DNA from: Negativicutes bacterium
GTDB lineage: Bacteria > Bacillota_C > Negativicutes > Sporomusales_B > JARLHX01
Direction: 5' to 3'
NCBI GenBank assembly: GCA_031292035.1
Contig: JARLHX010000358.1
Span: 1 to 52,511, forward strand
Length of the DNA: 52,511 nt
This document shows, in pieces, positions 8,324 through 16,293 of the stretch (within the stretch, counting starts at the first letter, position 1; every line of letters begins with the position of its first letter). The position numbers were made by a program, and so were the translations under genes. Under the pieces are notes generated by a model. The model was not told the DNA's origin. It did no database searches and was given only the letters and a program-made list of their open reading frames with translations.

Positions 8324-9838
8324 ATGAAAAACGTTTATGATGAAGTGCAGCACTTTTATGCCAAAGAAGTAACAGAGGATGTAGCTATCAGCCGCGACTG
8401 GGCGGAAGGGTTCCTGCGGCAGAAGGCCTGGCAGGGCGCTACCGATGATGAGTTGCGGGATATCTGGCAGAATCTCAAAATGTTCGTGCTGTACCTGGAT
8501 AATACCGGTGCCGAATATCTGGAGGAAATCCCCTATCAAGAATATAGCCGGGTGATTCACTGGCTGGCCGGTCATGTCAAAGGGTTCAAGGCCACACTGA
8601 AACCGGTGCGGCGCTTTTTTGCGGTGCTGCTCGAATTTTACCGCCATCTGGCCCTAAAGAAGATTGTAGCCGACACCAGCGAACTGGAGCAAGCTGCCCA
8701 GGAAATCGCCGGGGGCAAGAAGGTCAAACTGACTGAGGTACGCGGCCCGATTTTGCGCAAAAGCGCCGACCCTCTACTCGGTGAACTGGACGCCATGGTC
8801 AGCGATATCATTGAGACCCTGATGCACAAGCTGGGAACCTTTTTTCAGCAAAAGGAATTTAACGACGACTTTCAGCGGGCACTGTTTCTTTTTGCTGGTC
8901 CGCTCAATTCCATCCCTGATCCCGAACCGGGAGAATTTAGCATGTTCTGGCAGGAATTTTGGGACTATTTCCTATTTGATTATCGTTTGATGACCAACGA
9001 TTTTACGCCGCTCAGGTATTTCGCCGACTCCTGTCAGGGGGATTTAACCGCTGAAGAGGGCCAGATCCTCGGCGATTTGCTGAATGCCCGGTTTACCGTT
9101 TTTACCGTGTACCGGGTGATTAACCATGATTGGGTTGAGTGTATTAACCTGTTTACTGAGGAAAAATTCCGCCTGCCTCATCCTGACTTCGACTACAAGG
9201 CAATGAAACAGATGTTGTTTTTTGGCCACGTGTTTGCTCAGGAAACGGTGATGGTCAATTATATTACCAGCATCGAACTCAGTACCAATCTCAGGCGTCG
9301 GATCAAGGAAGAAGCCGTCCGCCAGAAGGCTATTTTTGAAATTCAGCAGCCTGGGGCCAGCTGGGCCGATTTCTTCGGTCGCCACGCCCTGGCTTTTCGA
9401 CATACGGTAGATGTTTTGATTACTCTAGCCAAGGTCAATGTGACGCCCTTCAACCAGTTGGAGCGCGTTTTTCCCCAGGCCGCCGTCGTGCGGACGACCG
9501 ATCAGCAGGTAGGCGAAATGTTTAGCGCCATCATGCCGGAGTATGGACTATCTGTTCATGATCAGTTGTTGGCCAATCGTCTCTGGCATGATTTTTCCCA
9601 GCTCGTCCCGGTGAGAATCCGTAAACCCGGCGCCTGGGCGGCAGCTGTCATCTATGTGTATGCTCAGCTAAACTCGCCGCAGGGGATTTCGGCCGAACAG
9701 CTGGCGGTGGATTTTGCGGTTTCGACCACCAGCGTCTATGCCAACCGTGATAAGATTTTCCAGGCGCTGGAACTGGTCAAATATGACCCGCGCTACCTAA
9801 ACGAAGAGGGCTTTATCTATTCGCTATTTTCATCGTAA
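8324..9838 (+). CDS. Uncharacterised protein with C-terminal cyclin/HTH-like module
   Basis: The 504-aa protein has no signal peptide or membrane helix and is almost entirely helical in character. Its last ~70 residues (PGAWAAAVIYVYAQLNSPQGISAEQLAVDFAVSTTSVYANRDKIFQAL) resemble the cyclin-like repeat of TFIIB or the DUF6398-type module, in which a helix-turn-helix follows a conserved AA-Y helix. A nucleic-acid-binding role is therefore possible, but this is inference. AAAAGGAG lies 13 bases before the ATG at 8324 and four bases before a TTG at 8315, so the start is uncertain by three residues. A zinc-ribbon membrane protein follows 15 bp downstream, probably in the same operon. Confidence 0.75.
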   Translation: MKNVYDEVQHFYAKEVTEDVAISRDWAEGFLRQKAWQGATDDELRDIWQNLKMFVLYLDNTGAEYLEEIPYQEYSRVIHWLAGHVKGFKATLKPVRRFFAVLLEFYRHLALKKIVADTSELEQAAQEIAGGKKVKLTEVRGPILRKSADPLLGELDAMVSDIIETLMHKLGTFFQQKEFNDDFQRALFLFAGPLNSIPDPEPGEFSMFWQEFWDYFLFDYRLMTNDFTPLRYFADSCQGDLTAEEGQILGDLLNARFTVFTVYRVINHDWVECINLFTEEKFRLPHPDFDYKAMKQMLFFGHVFAQETVMVNYITSIELSTNLRRRIKEEAVRQKAIFEIQQPGASWADFFGRHALAFRHTVDVLITLAKVNVTPFNQLERVFPQAAVVRTTDQQVGEMFSAIMPEYGLSVHDQLLANRLWHDFSQLVPVRIRKPGAWAAAVIYVYAQLNSPQGISAEQLAVDFAVSTTSVYANRDKIFQALELVKYDPRYLNEEGFIYSLFSS

Positions 9839-9853
9839 CAGGAGGAGACTGTG

Positions 9854-10210
9854 ATGCGTTGCACCAACTGCGGCCGGGAACTTGCGCCGCAGGAAACAGA
9901 ATGTATCGAATGCCGGCAGCCGTCGCGCGAGGTCCAAGTGCTGACCCGGGAAGAACGGGAGAATTTTCAGGGTGTCACTCTGGACAATGAACCGGCGGAA
10001 AAAAACTATTATGAATATCAGAGCAGCGGTCCCAGCCACCGCGTCTATGTTCGCCAGGTCAACTTCGGATCTGGCAAGATGGGCTTTTGGACCAAGCTGC
10101 TGATTGGTGCCGCTTTCGCCTTCTTGATTTTTTTCCTTTTGCCAATGATGTTGTTTTTTATTGCCGCTGTCAGTCTGATTTGGATCATTATTCGTATGAT
10201 TAGTCGCTAG
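9854..10210 (+). CDS. Zinc-ribbon membrane protein, unknown function
   Basis: The 118-aa product starts with a compact zinc ribbon (CTNCGRELAPQETECIEC, two CxxC pairs within residues 3-20). A polar linker follows, then two hydrophobic segments at the C-terminus (about residues 78-98 and 100-113). Zinc-ribbon plus transmembrane proteins are common in Firmicutes but mostly uncharacterised. AGGAGGAG lies six bases before this ATG; the adjacent GTG at 9851 is too close to it. It is probably co-transcribed with the 504-aa gene upstream. Confidence 0.8.
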   Translation: MRCTNCGRELAPQETECIECRQPSREVQVLTREERENFQGVTLDNEPAEKNYYEYQSSGPSHRVYVRQVNFGSGKMGFWTKLLIGAAFAFLIFFLLPMMLFFIAAVSLIWIIIRMISR

Positions 10211-10224
10211 AAACCAGTCGATAA

Positions 10225-10250
10225 AAAAGCCGCCTGCGAAGGCGGCTTTT
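10225..10250. terminator. Bidirectional intrinsic terminator
   Basis: AAAAGCCGCCT pairs with AGGCGGCTTTT around GCGA. The A and T flanks let it serve both the zinc-ribbon gene on the plus strand and the radical SAM gene on the minus strand. Confidence 0.88.
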
Positions 10251-10256
10251 GTTGTA

Positions 10257-11147
10257 CTAAAACGATCCGGTATTATTATATGTCGGGGTAGTCCTATGTT
10301 TGGAATGCTCCAGAACCTGATCGATGTCGGCCAGCAGTTGCTGCTTGTCTTGGGGCAGCGTTCCGGCCAGCGGTAGGAAGTTGGAGACATGATTGCTGCG
10401 GAAGATGCAGGGATCGGTGACGACGATGTTTTCCATGATCAGTTTAAGTTCCAGCAGTAATTCATAAGGAGATAGCGGGGAGAATGCGCCGCTGTCGGCG
10501 GCAGCTCTGAGGGGAGTGCCTTCGTGCAGCATCAGAGTCAGGGCGCTCAGCATGGTAGGATTGATGGCGCTGACCACCTGGGCGGTGTGGAGGGCATGTT
10601 GTCTGGTCCGTTCTTTGCCCCCCAGGCCAAGGATGACCATGGCTGACAGTTTGATGCCTGCGGCCAGCACTTTTTGGCCGGCGGCGATCATTTCTGCGCC
10701 GGTGGCTCCTTTGCCGGCAGTTGCCAACACTTCATCGTCGCCGCTTTCGATACCGAGGTAGATAATTTGCAGGCCGGCGGTTTTCAGGGCGGCCAGTTCT
10801 GCCGGTGATTTGCGGAGGATGTCCTGGGGTCCGCCGTAGCAGGTGATACGTGCCAGCTTGGGGAAGGATGCCCGCAGTTGCCCCATGATGTCCAGTAGTT
10901 TATCGGTTGACAGTACCAGTGCGTTGCCGTCAGCCAAGAAGATTCGCCGCTGGCCAGGATAGTGCCGGGCGGCCTGTTTGATGAGGGAAGCGATCTCCTC
11001 CGGCGGGCGGGTCCGGAATTTGACGTCACGGTACATGCCGCAAAAGGTGCAGGCGTTATGGGAGCAGCCGATGGTGACACGCAGGATCAGGCTGTTGGCT
11101 TCGCTCGGCGGGCGGAAAACCATTCCTTCGGCGTTGTCGAAATACAT
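10257..11147 (-). CDS. Radical SAM protein
   Basis: The 296-aa protein carries a radical SAM cluster motif as C-SHNA-C-TF-C (CX4CX2C) near residue 29, followed by GMYRDVKFRTR. Later radical SAM core elements are visible: GGPQDIL, the IIYLGIESGDDEVL strand and the VILGLGG segment. The substrate is unknown. The start at 11147 is chosen because GAGGAGG lies just upstream; a longer in-frame reading would run into the nadE coding region. It begins 17 bp after the end of nadE on the same strand, so it may be co-transcribed. Confidence 0.88.
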   Translation of the reverse strand: MYFDNAEGMVFRPPSEANSLILRVTIGCSHNACTFCGMYRDVKFRTRPPEEIASLIKQAARHYPGQRRIFLADGNALVLSTDKLLDIMGQLRASFPKLARITCYGGPQDILRKSPAELAALKTAGLQIIYLGIESGDDEVLATAGKGATGAEMIAAGQKVLAAGIKLSAMVILGLGGKERTRQHALHTAQVVSAINPTMLSALTLMLHEGTPLRAAADSGAFSPLSPYELLLELKLIMENIVVTDPCIFRSNHVSNFLPLAGTLPQDKQQLLADIDQVLEHSKHRTTPTYNNTGSF

Positions 11148-11163
11148 AATGGGCCTCCTCGTA

Positions 11164-13074
11164 TCAGTGCCGCGTCGCAGCCAGTAGCTTGGCTTTGAGG
11201 CGGAGATATTTATCTGTAAAGTAGGTTGGGTTCTGGGCCTCGCGATGATCAAAACCGAAGGCCCGCCGACTGACTGCCAAGACAGGCGGTGCCTGAATGC
11301 GTTTGGCGACCCCCATACCGGTGTAGAGTTTCCACCAGCGCTCCAGATCGGTAATGAATGGTTCGGGCCCGGAAAATAAGCGGCTAGTCAGTTTGGCTTC
11401 GCAGCCGAGGCGGGTCTCGAGTTCGCCAGCCGCATACCAGGTGAGGATGTCTTCCGGTGTGGCCCGGTTCCACCACTCCATGAAGGACCGGAAAAGGTAA
11501 TCATGGTAAGGGTAGATGATGGGATCACCCTTGCCCTCGTCAACCGCCTGGTCAGGGGAGAGCTCGGCGCTGGGCACCAGGCGGAAAATTTTCTGTGGGA
11601 TGACGTCGCTGCCATAAAGGTGTTCATTAAAATAGTTTCCCAGGGCATAGACCTGATGTTTCCAAAGATCGGCCAGGGCGGCGAGGAATCCGGCCTGATC
11701 GCCGTACAAGGTGGAGTAGCCCACCGTCAGTTCGCTTTTGTTGGCGTTGCAGGTGAAGCCGCCGCCGAAAGCAGCCGCCAGTCCGGACAGAACCCGGGCC
11801 GAACGGTCGCGGGCCTGGATGTTTTCCGCCATGAAAGAGGAGACTGTCAAATTGGTCTGTTTTCCGGTGTGTAAATTGGTGATTGGAGTCTTATTCAATT
11901 GGCTGACGGTGTGATCTACCGCTTCCTGGATGGGGATAATGGTATAGAGGCAACCCAGGTTTTTCGCCAGTTCTTCCGCCAGCGTCTTAGTGGTCTGGGA
12001 ATTGAAGACGCTGGGCATGTTGGCCAGCAGGACATTTTCCGGCCCGAGGATGTGGGCATAGAGGGCAGCGGTCACCGCCGAGTCGATACCGCCGGAGAGT
12101 CCGATCACGACCTTTTTCATGCCGACAAGGCGCAAAAACTCCTTCGCGCCATAGCACAAGGTATCGGCAATCGTATTTATACCGCCGTCGTCTGGCACTG
12201 TGACAGGGAGGAGATTGCTGCCGCCGGAGCCGAGATCGAGGTCGACGGTTTTCAGAGCAGGCGAGAAGGGCGGACAGTAGGCGACAATTTCGCCTTTATT
12301 GTTATATACGGTGCTGAAACCGTCGAAGGTGTACACTGTCTTGCCATTATTCTGCAGGCCGACATTGTTGACATAGACCAGCGGTACACCGACATCCCTG
12401 GCCTGCTTCGAGAATACGCGGTTGCGCTTGTTGTTTTTCGCCAAAGTGAAAGGCGAACTGGAAATATTGACAAGCAGATCCAGCGGACCGCTTTCTCGCA
12501 GTGTGGCCACAGGATTGACGCAATAATCGTCGCACCAGCCGTCTTCACAAAGGATGCAGCCCAGCCGTATTTCCGCGCCGCCGATCTCGAGCCCGACCGG
12601 CTGGAGGAGGGTTTCAACCGGGGTGCCCAGTTCCAGAGCCAGCTTGCGCAGGCTGAAGAAATGGCGGGTATCATCAAATTCCCGGTAGTTGGGCTGCAAG
12701 GTCTTGATCCGGAAGGGATAAGGGAAGTTGGTGCCGCCGCGTAGCTGGCCGTCCTGGGCGATAAAGCAGGCATTAAACTTTCTTACCCTGCCGTCGTCCC
12801 CGGTCTTGTGCCAGTCGATGCCGATGTTGCCAAAAATAATGCAGAGGCCGCTTGATGCAGCGATGATCTGACGGCCGAACTCTTCGCAGTCGCGGAGGAA
12901 TGCCTGTTGCTCCCATGTATCGCCCAGCAGATAGCCAGGGATGGCCATTTCCGGAAAAATAACCATTTGGGCTTGCTGCTGGCGGGCGGTTTCAATCATG
13001 GTCAGCATGGTCTTGGTATTTAGATCCGGCCTTCCGGGGATAACTTCCATTTGAGCCAATGCGATTTTGAGCAA
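11164..13074 (-). CDS. nadE: Glutamine-dependent NAD+ synthetase
   Basis: The 636-aa enzyme makes NAD+ from nicotinate adenine dinucleotide, using ammonia from glutamine. Residues 1-270 are a carbon-nitrogen hydrolase (glutaminase) domain, with the Glu in FPEMAIPGY and the nucleophile Cys in CILCEDGWC. Residues from about 310 form the synthetase domain, with the ATP pyrophosphatase loop GLSGGIDSAVTAAL. The start is set at a TTG (13074) because AGAGGTGA lies eight bases upstream and family members begin near KIALAQMEV; a GTG at 13086 overlaps that ribosome site. The full two-domain length is normal for the glutamine-dependent type. Confidence 0.95.
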   Translation of the reverse strand: MLKIALAQMEVIPGRPDLNTKTMLTMIETARQQQAQMVIFPEMAIPGYLLGDTWEQQAFLRDCEEFGRQIIAASSGLCIIFGNIGIDWHKTGDDGRVRKFNACFIAQDGQLRGGTNFPYPFRIKTLQPNYREFDDTRHFFSLRKLALELGTPVETLLQPVGLEIGGAEIRLGCILCEDGWCDDYCVNPVATLRESGPLDLLVNISSSPFTLAKNNKRNRVFSKQARDVGVPLVYVNNVGLQNNGKTVYTFDGFSTVYNNKGEIVAYCPPFSPALKTVDLDLGSGGSNLLPVTVPDDGGINTIADTLCYGAKEFLRLVGMKKVVIGLSGGIDSAVTAALYAHILGPENVLLANMPSVFNSQTTKTLAEELAKNLGCLYTIIPIQEAVDHTVSQLNKTPITNLHTGKQTNLTVSSFMAENIQARDRSARVLSGLAAAFGGGFTCNANKSELTVGYSTLYGDQAGFLAALADLWKHQVYALGNYFNEHLYGSDVIPQKIFRLVPSAELSPDQAVDEGKGDPIIYPYHDYLFRSFMEWWNRATPEDILTWYAAGELETRLGCEAKLTSRLFSGPEPFITDLERWWKLYTGMGVAKRIQAPPVLAVSRRAFGFDHREAQNPTYFTDKYLRLKAKLLAATRH

Positions 13075-13231
13075 AAGGGAGGTCACCTCTTTACGATTTG
13101 ACTAATTTTTGGACAAATATAAAAAAGGAATTGGTCCATCACTGTGGAAAGTGCATTATTATCATTCTCTGCCCTCCGGATTATTCCTCCAGTGGGCGGA
13201 AAAAAACCACGGAAAAGAGGGGAATCCGCCG

Positions 13232-14188
13232 ATGTATGAAAAAGTTCTCGCAGCCGCCGAGCGGCTGGACGGGGTGGCTCACAAGACTCCGGTGATGACT
13301 TCGCGCCTGTTGGATAAACATAGTGGCAATACTATTTTTTTAAAATGCGAAAATTTGCAGCGGATGGGAGCATTTAAATTCCGCGGTGCTTATAACGCGG
13401 TGAGTTCATTGCCGCCAGACGTCCGCCAGAGGGGGATCGTTACCTACTCGTCAGGCAATCATGCCCAGGCAGTCGCGCTGACCGGCCAACTGCTGGGGGT
13501 CCCGGTTACGGTGGTCATGCCGTCCGACGCCCCGGCGGTAAAATTTGCCGCCACCAAAGCCTATGGCGCCAGTGTGGTGCCCTACGACCGGGCAAAAGTC
13601 GCCAGGGAGGCGGTGGCCCAGCAGTTCATCGACAAGTACGGTTATACGCTGATCCCACCTTTCGATCATGAGGAAGTGGTGGCCGGACAGGGCACAGCAG
13701 CTAAAGAACTGATCGAATCGACCGGCGAACTGGATTATCTGTTCGTCCAGTGTGGCGGCGGAGGACTGCTCAGCGGCAGCGCCATCAGCGCCAAGCATCT
13801 TTCACCCGGCTGCAAGGTAATCGGTGTGGAACCCGAACTGGCTGACGACGCCACCCGTTCGTTCAAAACCGGCGAGCTCCAGCGCATCGACAATCCGCAA
13901 ACCATAGCCGACGGGCTGCGGACCCCCTGCCTGGGCAAAATCACCTTTCCACTAGTCAGGGCTCTTGTTGACGATATGGTCACTGTCAGTGAGGCCGAGA
14001 TTCTTTCTACCATGTATTATCTGTGGACCCGTCTCAAGCTAGTCGTCGAGCCGTCAGGCGCTGTGAGCCTGGCTCCGCTGTTTCACCGCAAGCTGCCGCT
14101 CACCGGCCAGCGGATCGGGGTCATTATCAGCGGTGGCAATGTCGATGTCCGCCAAGTCGGCGAATTGTTCGCCGGGATCAGCGATTGA
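13232..14188 (+). CDS. Threonine/serine dehydratase, PLP-dependent (catabolic type)
   Basis: The 318-aa protein is a fold type II PLP enzyme. The cofactor Lys lies in GAFKFRGAYNA near residue 50, the SSGNHAQAVA loop follows, and the phosphate-binding loop is CGGGGLLSG near 170-178. There is no C-terminal ACT regulatory domain, which separates it from the long biosynthetic IlvA and fits catabolic TdcB-type threonine dehydratase; serine or hydroxyaspartate are alternative substrates. GAGGGGAA lies about nine bases before the ATG. An earlier in-frame start near 13109 has no ribosome site and adds an unconserved leader. It ends at a shared terminator. Confidence 0.9.
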   Translation: MYEKVLAAAERLDGVAHKTPVMTSRLLDKHSGNTIFLKCENLQRMGAFKFRGAYNAVSSLPPDVRQRGIVTYSSGNHAQAVALTGQLLGVPVTVVMPSDAPAVKFAATKAYGASVVPYDRAKVAREAVAQQFIDKYGYTLIPPFDHEEVVAGQGTAAKELIESTGELDYLFVQCGGGGLLSGSAISAKHLSPGCKVIGVEPELADDATRSFKTGELQRIDNPQTIADGLRTPCLGKITFPLVRALVDDMVTVSEAEILSTMYYLWTRLKLVVEPSGAVSLAPLFHRKLPLTGQRIGVIISGGNVDVRQVGELFAGISD

Positions 14189-14194
14189 TGTCAT

Positions 14195-14232
14195 AAAAGA
14201 GTCTGCAACCCAAACTGGTTGCAGACTCTTTT
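14195..14232. terminator. Bidirectional intrinsic terminator
   Basis: AAAAGAGTCTGCAACC pairs perfectly with GGTTGCAGACTCTTTT around CAAACT. It separates the convergent threonine dehydratase and LysR genes and has T runs for both directions. Confidence 0.9.
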
Positions 14233-14256
14233 TTCGTTCTTTGTCACAATACCAAG

Positions 14257-15180
14257 TCAGGCGATTTCTGTCCCCCGGTTGAGGGTTGGCGGCGTGATGC
14301 CAAGCTCGGTAGAGGTAAATTCCAGCCAGCGACGAGCGGCAAAAGACAGATAACGGTCTTTGCGCCAGATGAGCGAAAGATGGAGGAAAATCTGCGGATC
14401 AGTGAGGGGGATGGCGACCAGGGTCTGGGGGTCAAGCTGGTCACAGATCTTGCTGGGGAGAAGGGCAACACCGAGTTTGGCGGCAACCATCTGGGTCATG
14501 AATTCCCGTTGGGAGGTCTCGCAGATGATTCGCGGCTGAAACCCGGATAATTTGCAGCGATGGTGGATATGATCGTACAGGCTGAAGTCGTCGCTGTAAA
14601 GCACAAAAGGCTCGTTGGCCAAAGCGGCGAAATCCACCGCCGGATAGCCGGCCAGATGGTGCTCGGGATGGACGATGACCTGCAGGGGGTCTTGGACAAA
14701 CGACAATATTTCAAAAATGTCGGTTTTGCTGGGGAGGGTGCAGACAATACCAATATCCAGCGATCCGTCCTGGACACCGAGCTCGACTTTTTTTGACCCG
14801 AACTCAAACAGCTGAATCTGGATGTGAGGGTGATGTTTATTGAATTCTCCCAGCAGCGGGGGAAAGATGGTCGATCCGGCAATGGGGGGGATGCCAATCC
14901 GTACTTTGCCTTTTTTCAGGTGAACAATGTCGTCGATTTCGCCGCTGAGGTTATGAAAAAGGGTTACAATCTGCTGGGATTGCTCCAGCACTGCCTGGCC
15001 GGCGTCGGTAAGACTGACCTGCTTGGAGTTGCGATAGATCAACGGGACGCCAAGATCGTCTTCCAGGCTCTTGATCATCTTGCTGATGGAAGGCTGGGTG
15101 ATATGCAAAATGGCGGCGGCTTTACTGAAACTACCCTGCCGCACAACTTCCAGAAAATATTCCAGATGGCGGATATCCAT
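14257..15180 (-). CDS. LysR-type transcriptional regulator
   Basis: The 307-aa protein has the classic N-terminal winged helix-turn-helix (MDIRHLEYFLEVVRQGSFSKAAAILHITQPSISKMIKSLEDDLG) and a C-terminal periplasmic-binding-like effector domain (KVRIGIPPIAGSTIFPPLLGEF and onward). It resembles the YwbI/CidR branch of the family, but the inducer cannot be read from sequence. The start at 15180 is preferred because GGAGGTG lies eight bases upstream; the GTG at 15189 abuts that site. The gene is divergent from the secreted-protein gene at 15505. The long AT-rich gap between them (15181-15504) contains two TATAGCAAA-like elements that could be regulator sites. Confidence 0.92.
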   Translation of the reverse strand: MDIRHLEYFLEVVRQGSFSKAAAILHITQPSISKMIKSLEDDLGVPLIYRNSKQVSLTDAGQAVLEQSQQIVTLFHNLSGEIDDIVHLKKGKVRIGIPPIAGSTIFPPLLGEFNKHHPHIQIQLFEFGSKKVELGVQDGSLDIGIVCTLPSKTDIFEILSFVQDPLQVIVHPEHHLAGYPAVDFAALANEPFVLYSDDFSLYDHIHHRCKLSGFQPRIICETSQREFMTQMVAAKLGVALLPSKICDQLDPQTLVAIPLTDPQIFLHLSLIWRKDRYLSFAARRWLEFTSTELGITPPTLNRGTEIA

Positions 15181-15408
15181 GCTGTCCACCTCCTATATCC
15201 TAATTATACTATAAATAAAACGCATAGCAAACTATCGGATCATGAAAATTATCTATAATAAAAATGGTGGATTATAGCAAATGGGCGACGTAATTGATTG
15301 CCGAAAAGTGAGGAGAATGGCGGCTGCCGTCGCTGTAGGACCTGTCGTCGGCTCTGGGGCGCGGCTGGGGTCAAACCAAAATATTTACAAACCTGCCAGA
15401 GAAGGGAT

Positions 15409-15438
15409 TTGCCGAGCAGGGCTTAAATATACTACAAT
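15409..15438 (+). promoter_or_regulatory. Sigma-A-type promoter candidate
   Basis: TTGCCG (15409-15414), an 18-bp spacer and TACAAT (15433-15438) precede the secreted-protein gene at 15505. The rest of the 324-bp gap 15181-15504 holds only AT-rich sequence next to the LysR start and no supportable gene. Confidence 0.5.
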
Positions 15439-15504
15439 AGAGAAGTCGATCGGGCGACTAAGCGTCCCGGCCTCAATGACAGCCAAGATAGGAGACGAAT
15501 TTCG

Positions 15505-16101
15505 ATGCGCAAAGCATTTTTTCTTACCCTCCTGTTCGCCCTGTTCGTTCAGCTGCTGGCAACTCCCCTTCAGACGGCGAGTGCGTCAGCCCCGGGACAA
15601 AAACCGGTTGTGGCGATTTTCCCGGTGAATGATAACTCCTCGCAGAAGAGTGGGCGCATGGCGGCCCAACTGGTCGATGACAAGCTGCTGGCCAAGTTTG
15701 GCGATGGTCGCTATACGGTGCTGTATGGACAGGCGCTGTACGAAAGTCTGCGCAGAGAAGGCATCGACGATCCCCGTTCGGCCGACAATGGCGCCGTGCA
15801 GGCTGCCCTTAGACGGATGCGGGTTGACTACAGCATTCGGCCGGAACTGCTGTATGTGTCTCTTCATCAGAGTATGGTTTTGCCGACGGCGCTGCTGCTC
15901 ATGAAGGTTTGGACAGCCAATGTGCCGCTGTTTGTCAATGTCATGGATGTCAACAAAGGCTATGCCGTATATGATTCGACCATTGTCGAGACAGGCCGGC
16001 ATGAGGCAGTCATGGGTTTTGCCAACCAGGCCACCGCGGTGAGAAATGCGGTGGACAAGATCTTGGACCGGCTGGACCGGGAAGTGGCATTGCCGGAATA
16101 G
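15505..16101 (+). CDS. Secreted protein, unknown function
   Basis: The 198-aa product starts with a clear signal peptide (MRKAFFLTLLFALFVQLLATPLQTASA, cleavage near residue 27). The mature part begins with a beta strand VVAIFPVNDNS, followed by amphipathic segments. A GxxxxFANQATAVRNAVDKILDRL helix lies near the C-terminus. This pattern is seen in secreted Firmicutes proteins with a TolB/CsgG-like N-terminal strand, but I cannot assign a function. AGGAGA lies upstream of the ATG. A strong terminator follows at 16141, so it is a monocistronic unit. Confidence 0.8.
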   Translation: MRKAFFLTLLFALFVQLLATPLQTASASAPGQKPVVAIFPVNDNSSQKSGRMAAQLVDDKLLAKFGDGRYTVLYGQALYESLRREGIDDPRSADNGAVQAALRRMRVDYSIRPELLYVSLHQSMVLPTALLLMKVWTANVPLFVNVMDVNKGYAVYDSTIVETGRHEAVMGFANQATAVRNAVDKILDRLDREVALPE

Positions 16102-16140
16102 ATTCAAAGATTGTCTGTGAATGTAATCATTAGAATGCTA

Positions 16141-16169
16141 AGGAGCACCGGATACCGGTGCTCTTTTTT
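16141..16169 (+). terminator. Intrinsic terminator
   Basis: AGGAGCACCGG pairs with CCGGTGCTCT across ATA and runs into TTTTTT. It ends the 15505-16101 gene. Confidence 0.88.
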
Positions 16170-16293
16170 ATGCCTGAGCCTGATCAGCTTTCTTGTCACA
16201 TTTTTGCCACAGATTGCTGTCAAAATGGAAGAAAGATTTAATTATGGTCGAGGAGCTATTCAGGGTGTGCAGCCAAAGCGGGAGGGCGTAACG

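Noticed and set aside
11899..12744. Open frame of 281 codons on the plus strand
   Set aside because: Antisense to the nadE gene, which carries clear glutaminase and synthetase motifs.
15281..15628. Open frame of 115 codons before and across the secreted-protein start
   Set aside because: It is out of frame with the signal-peptide protein, crosses its promoter and has no ribosome site.
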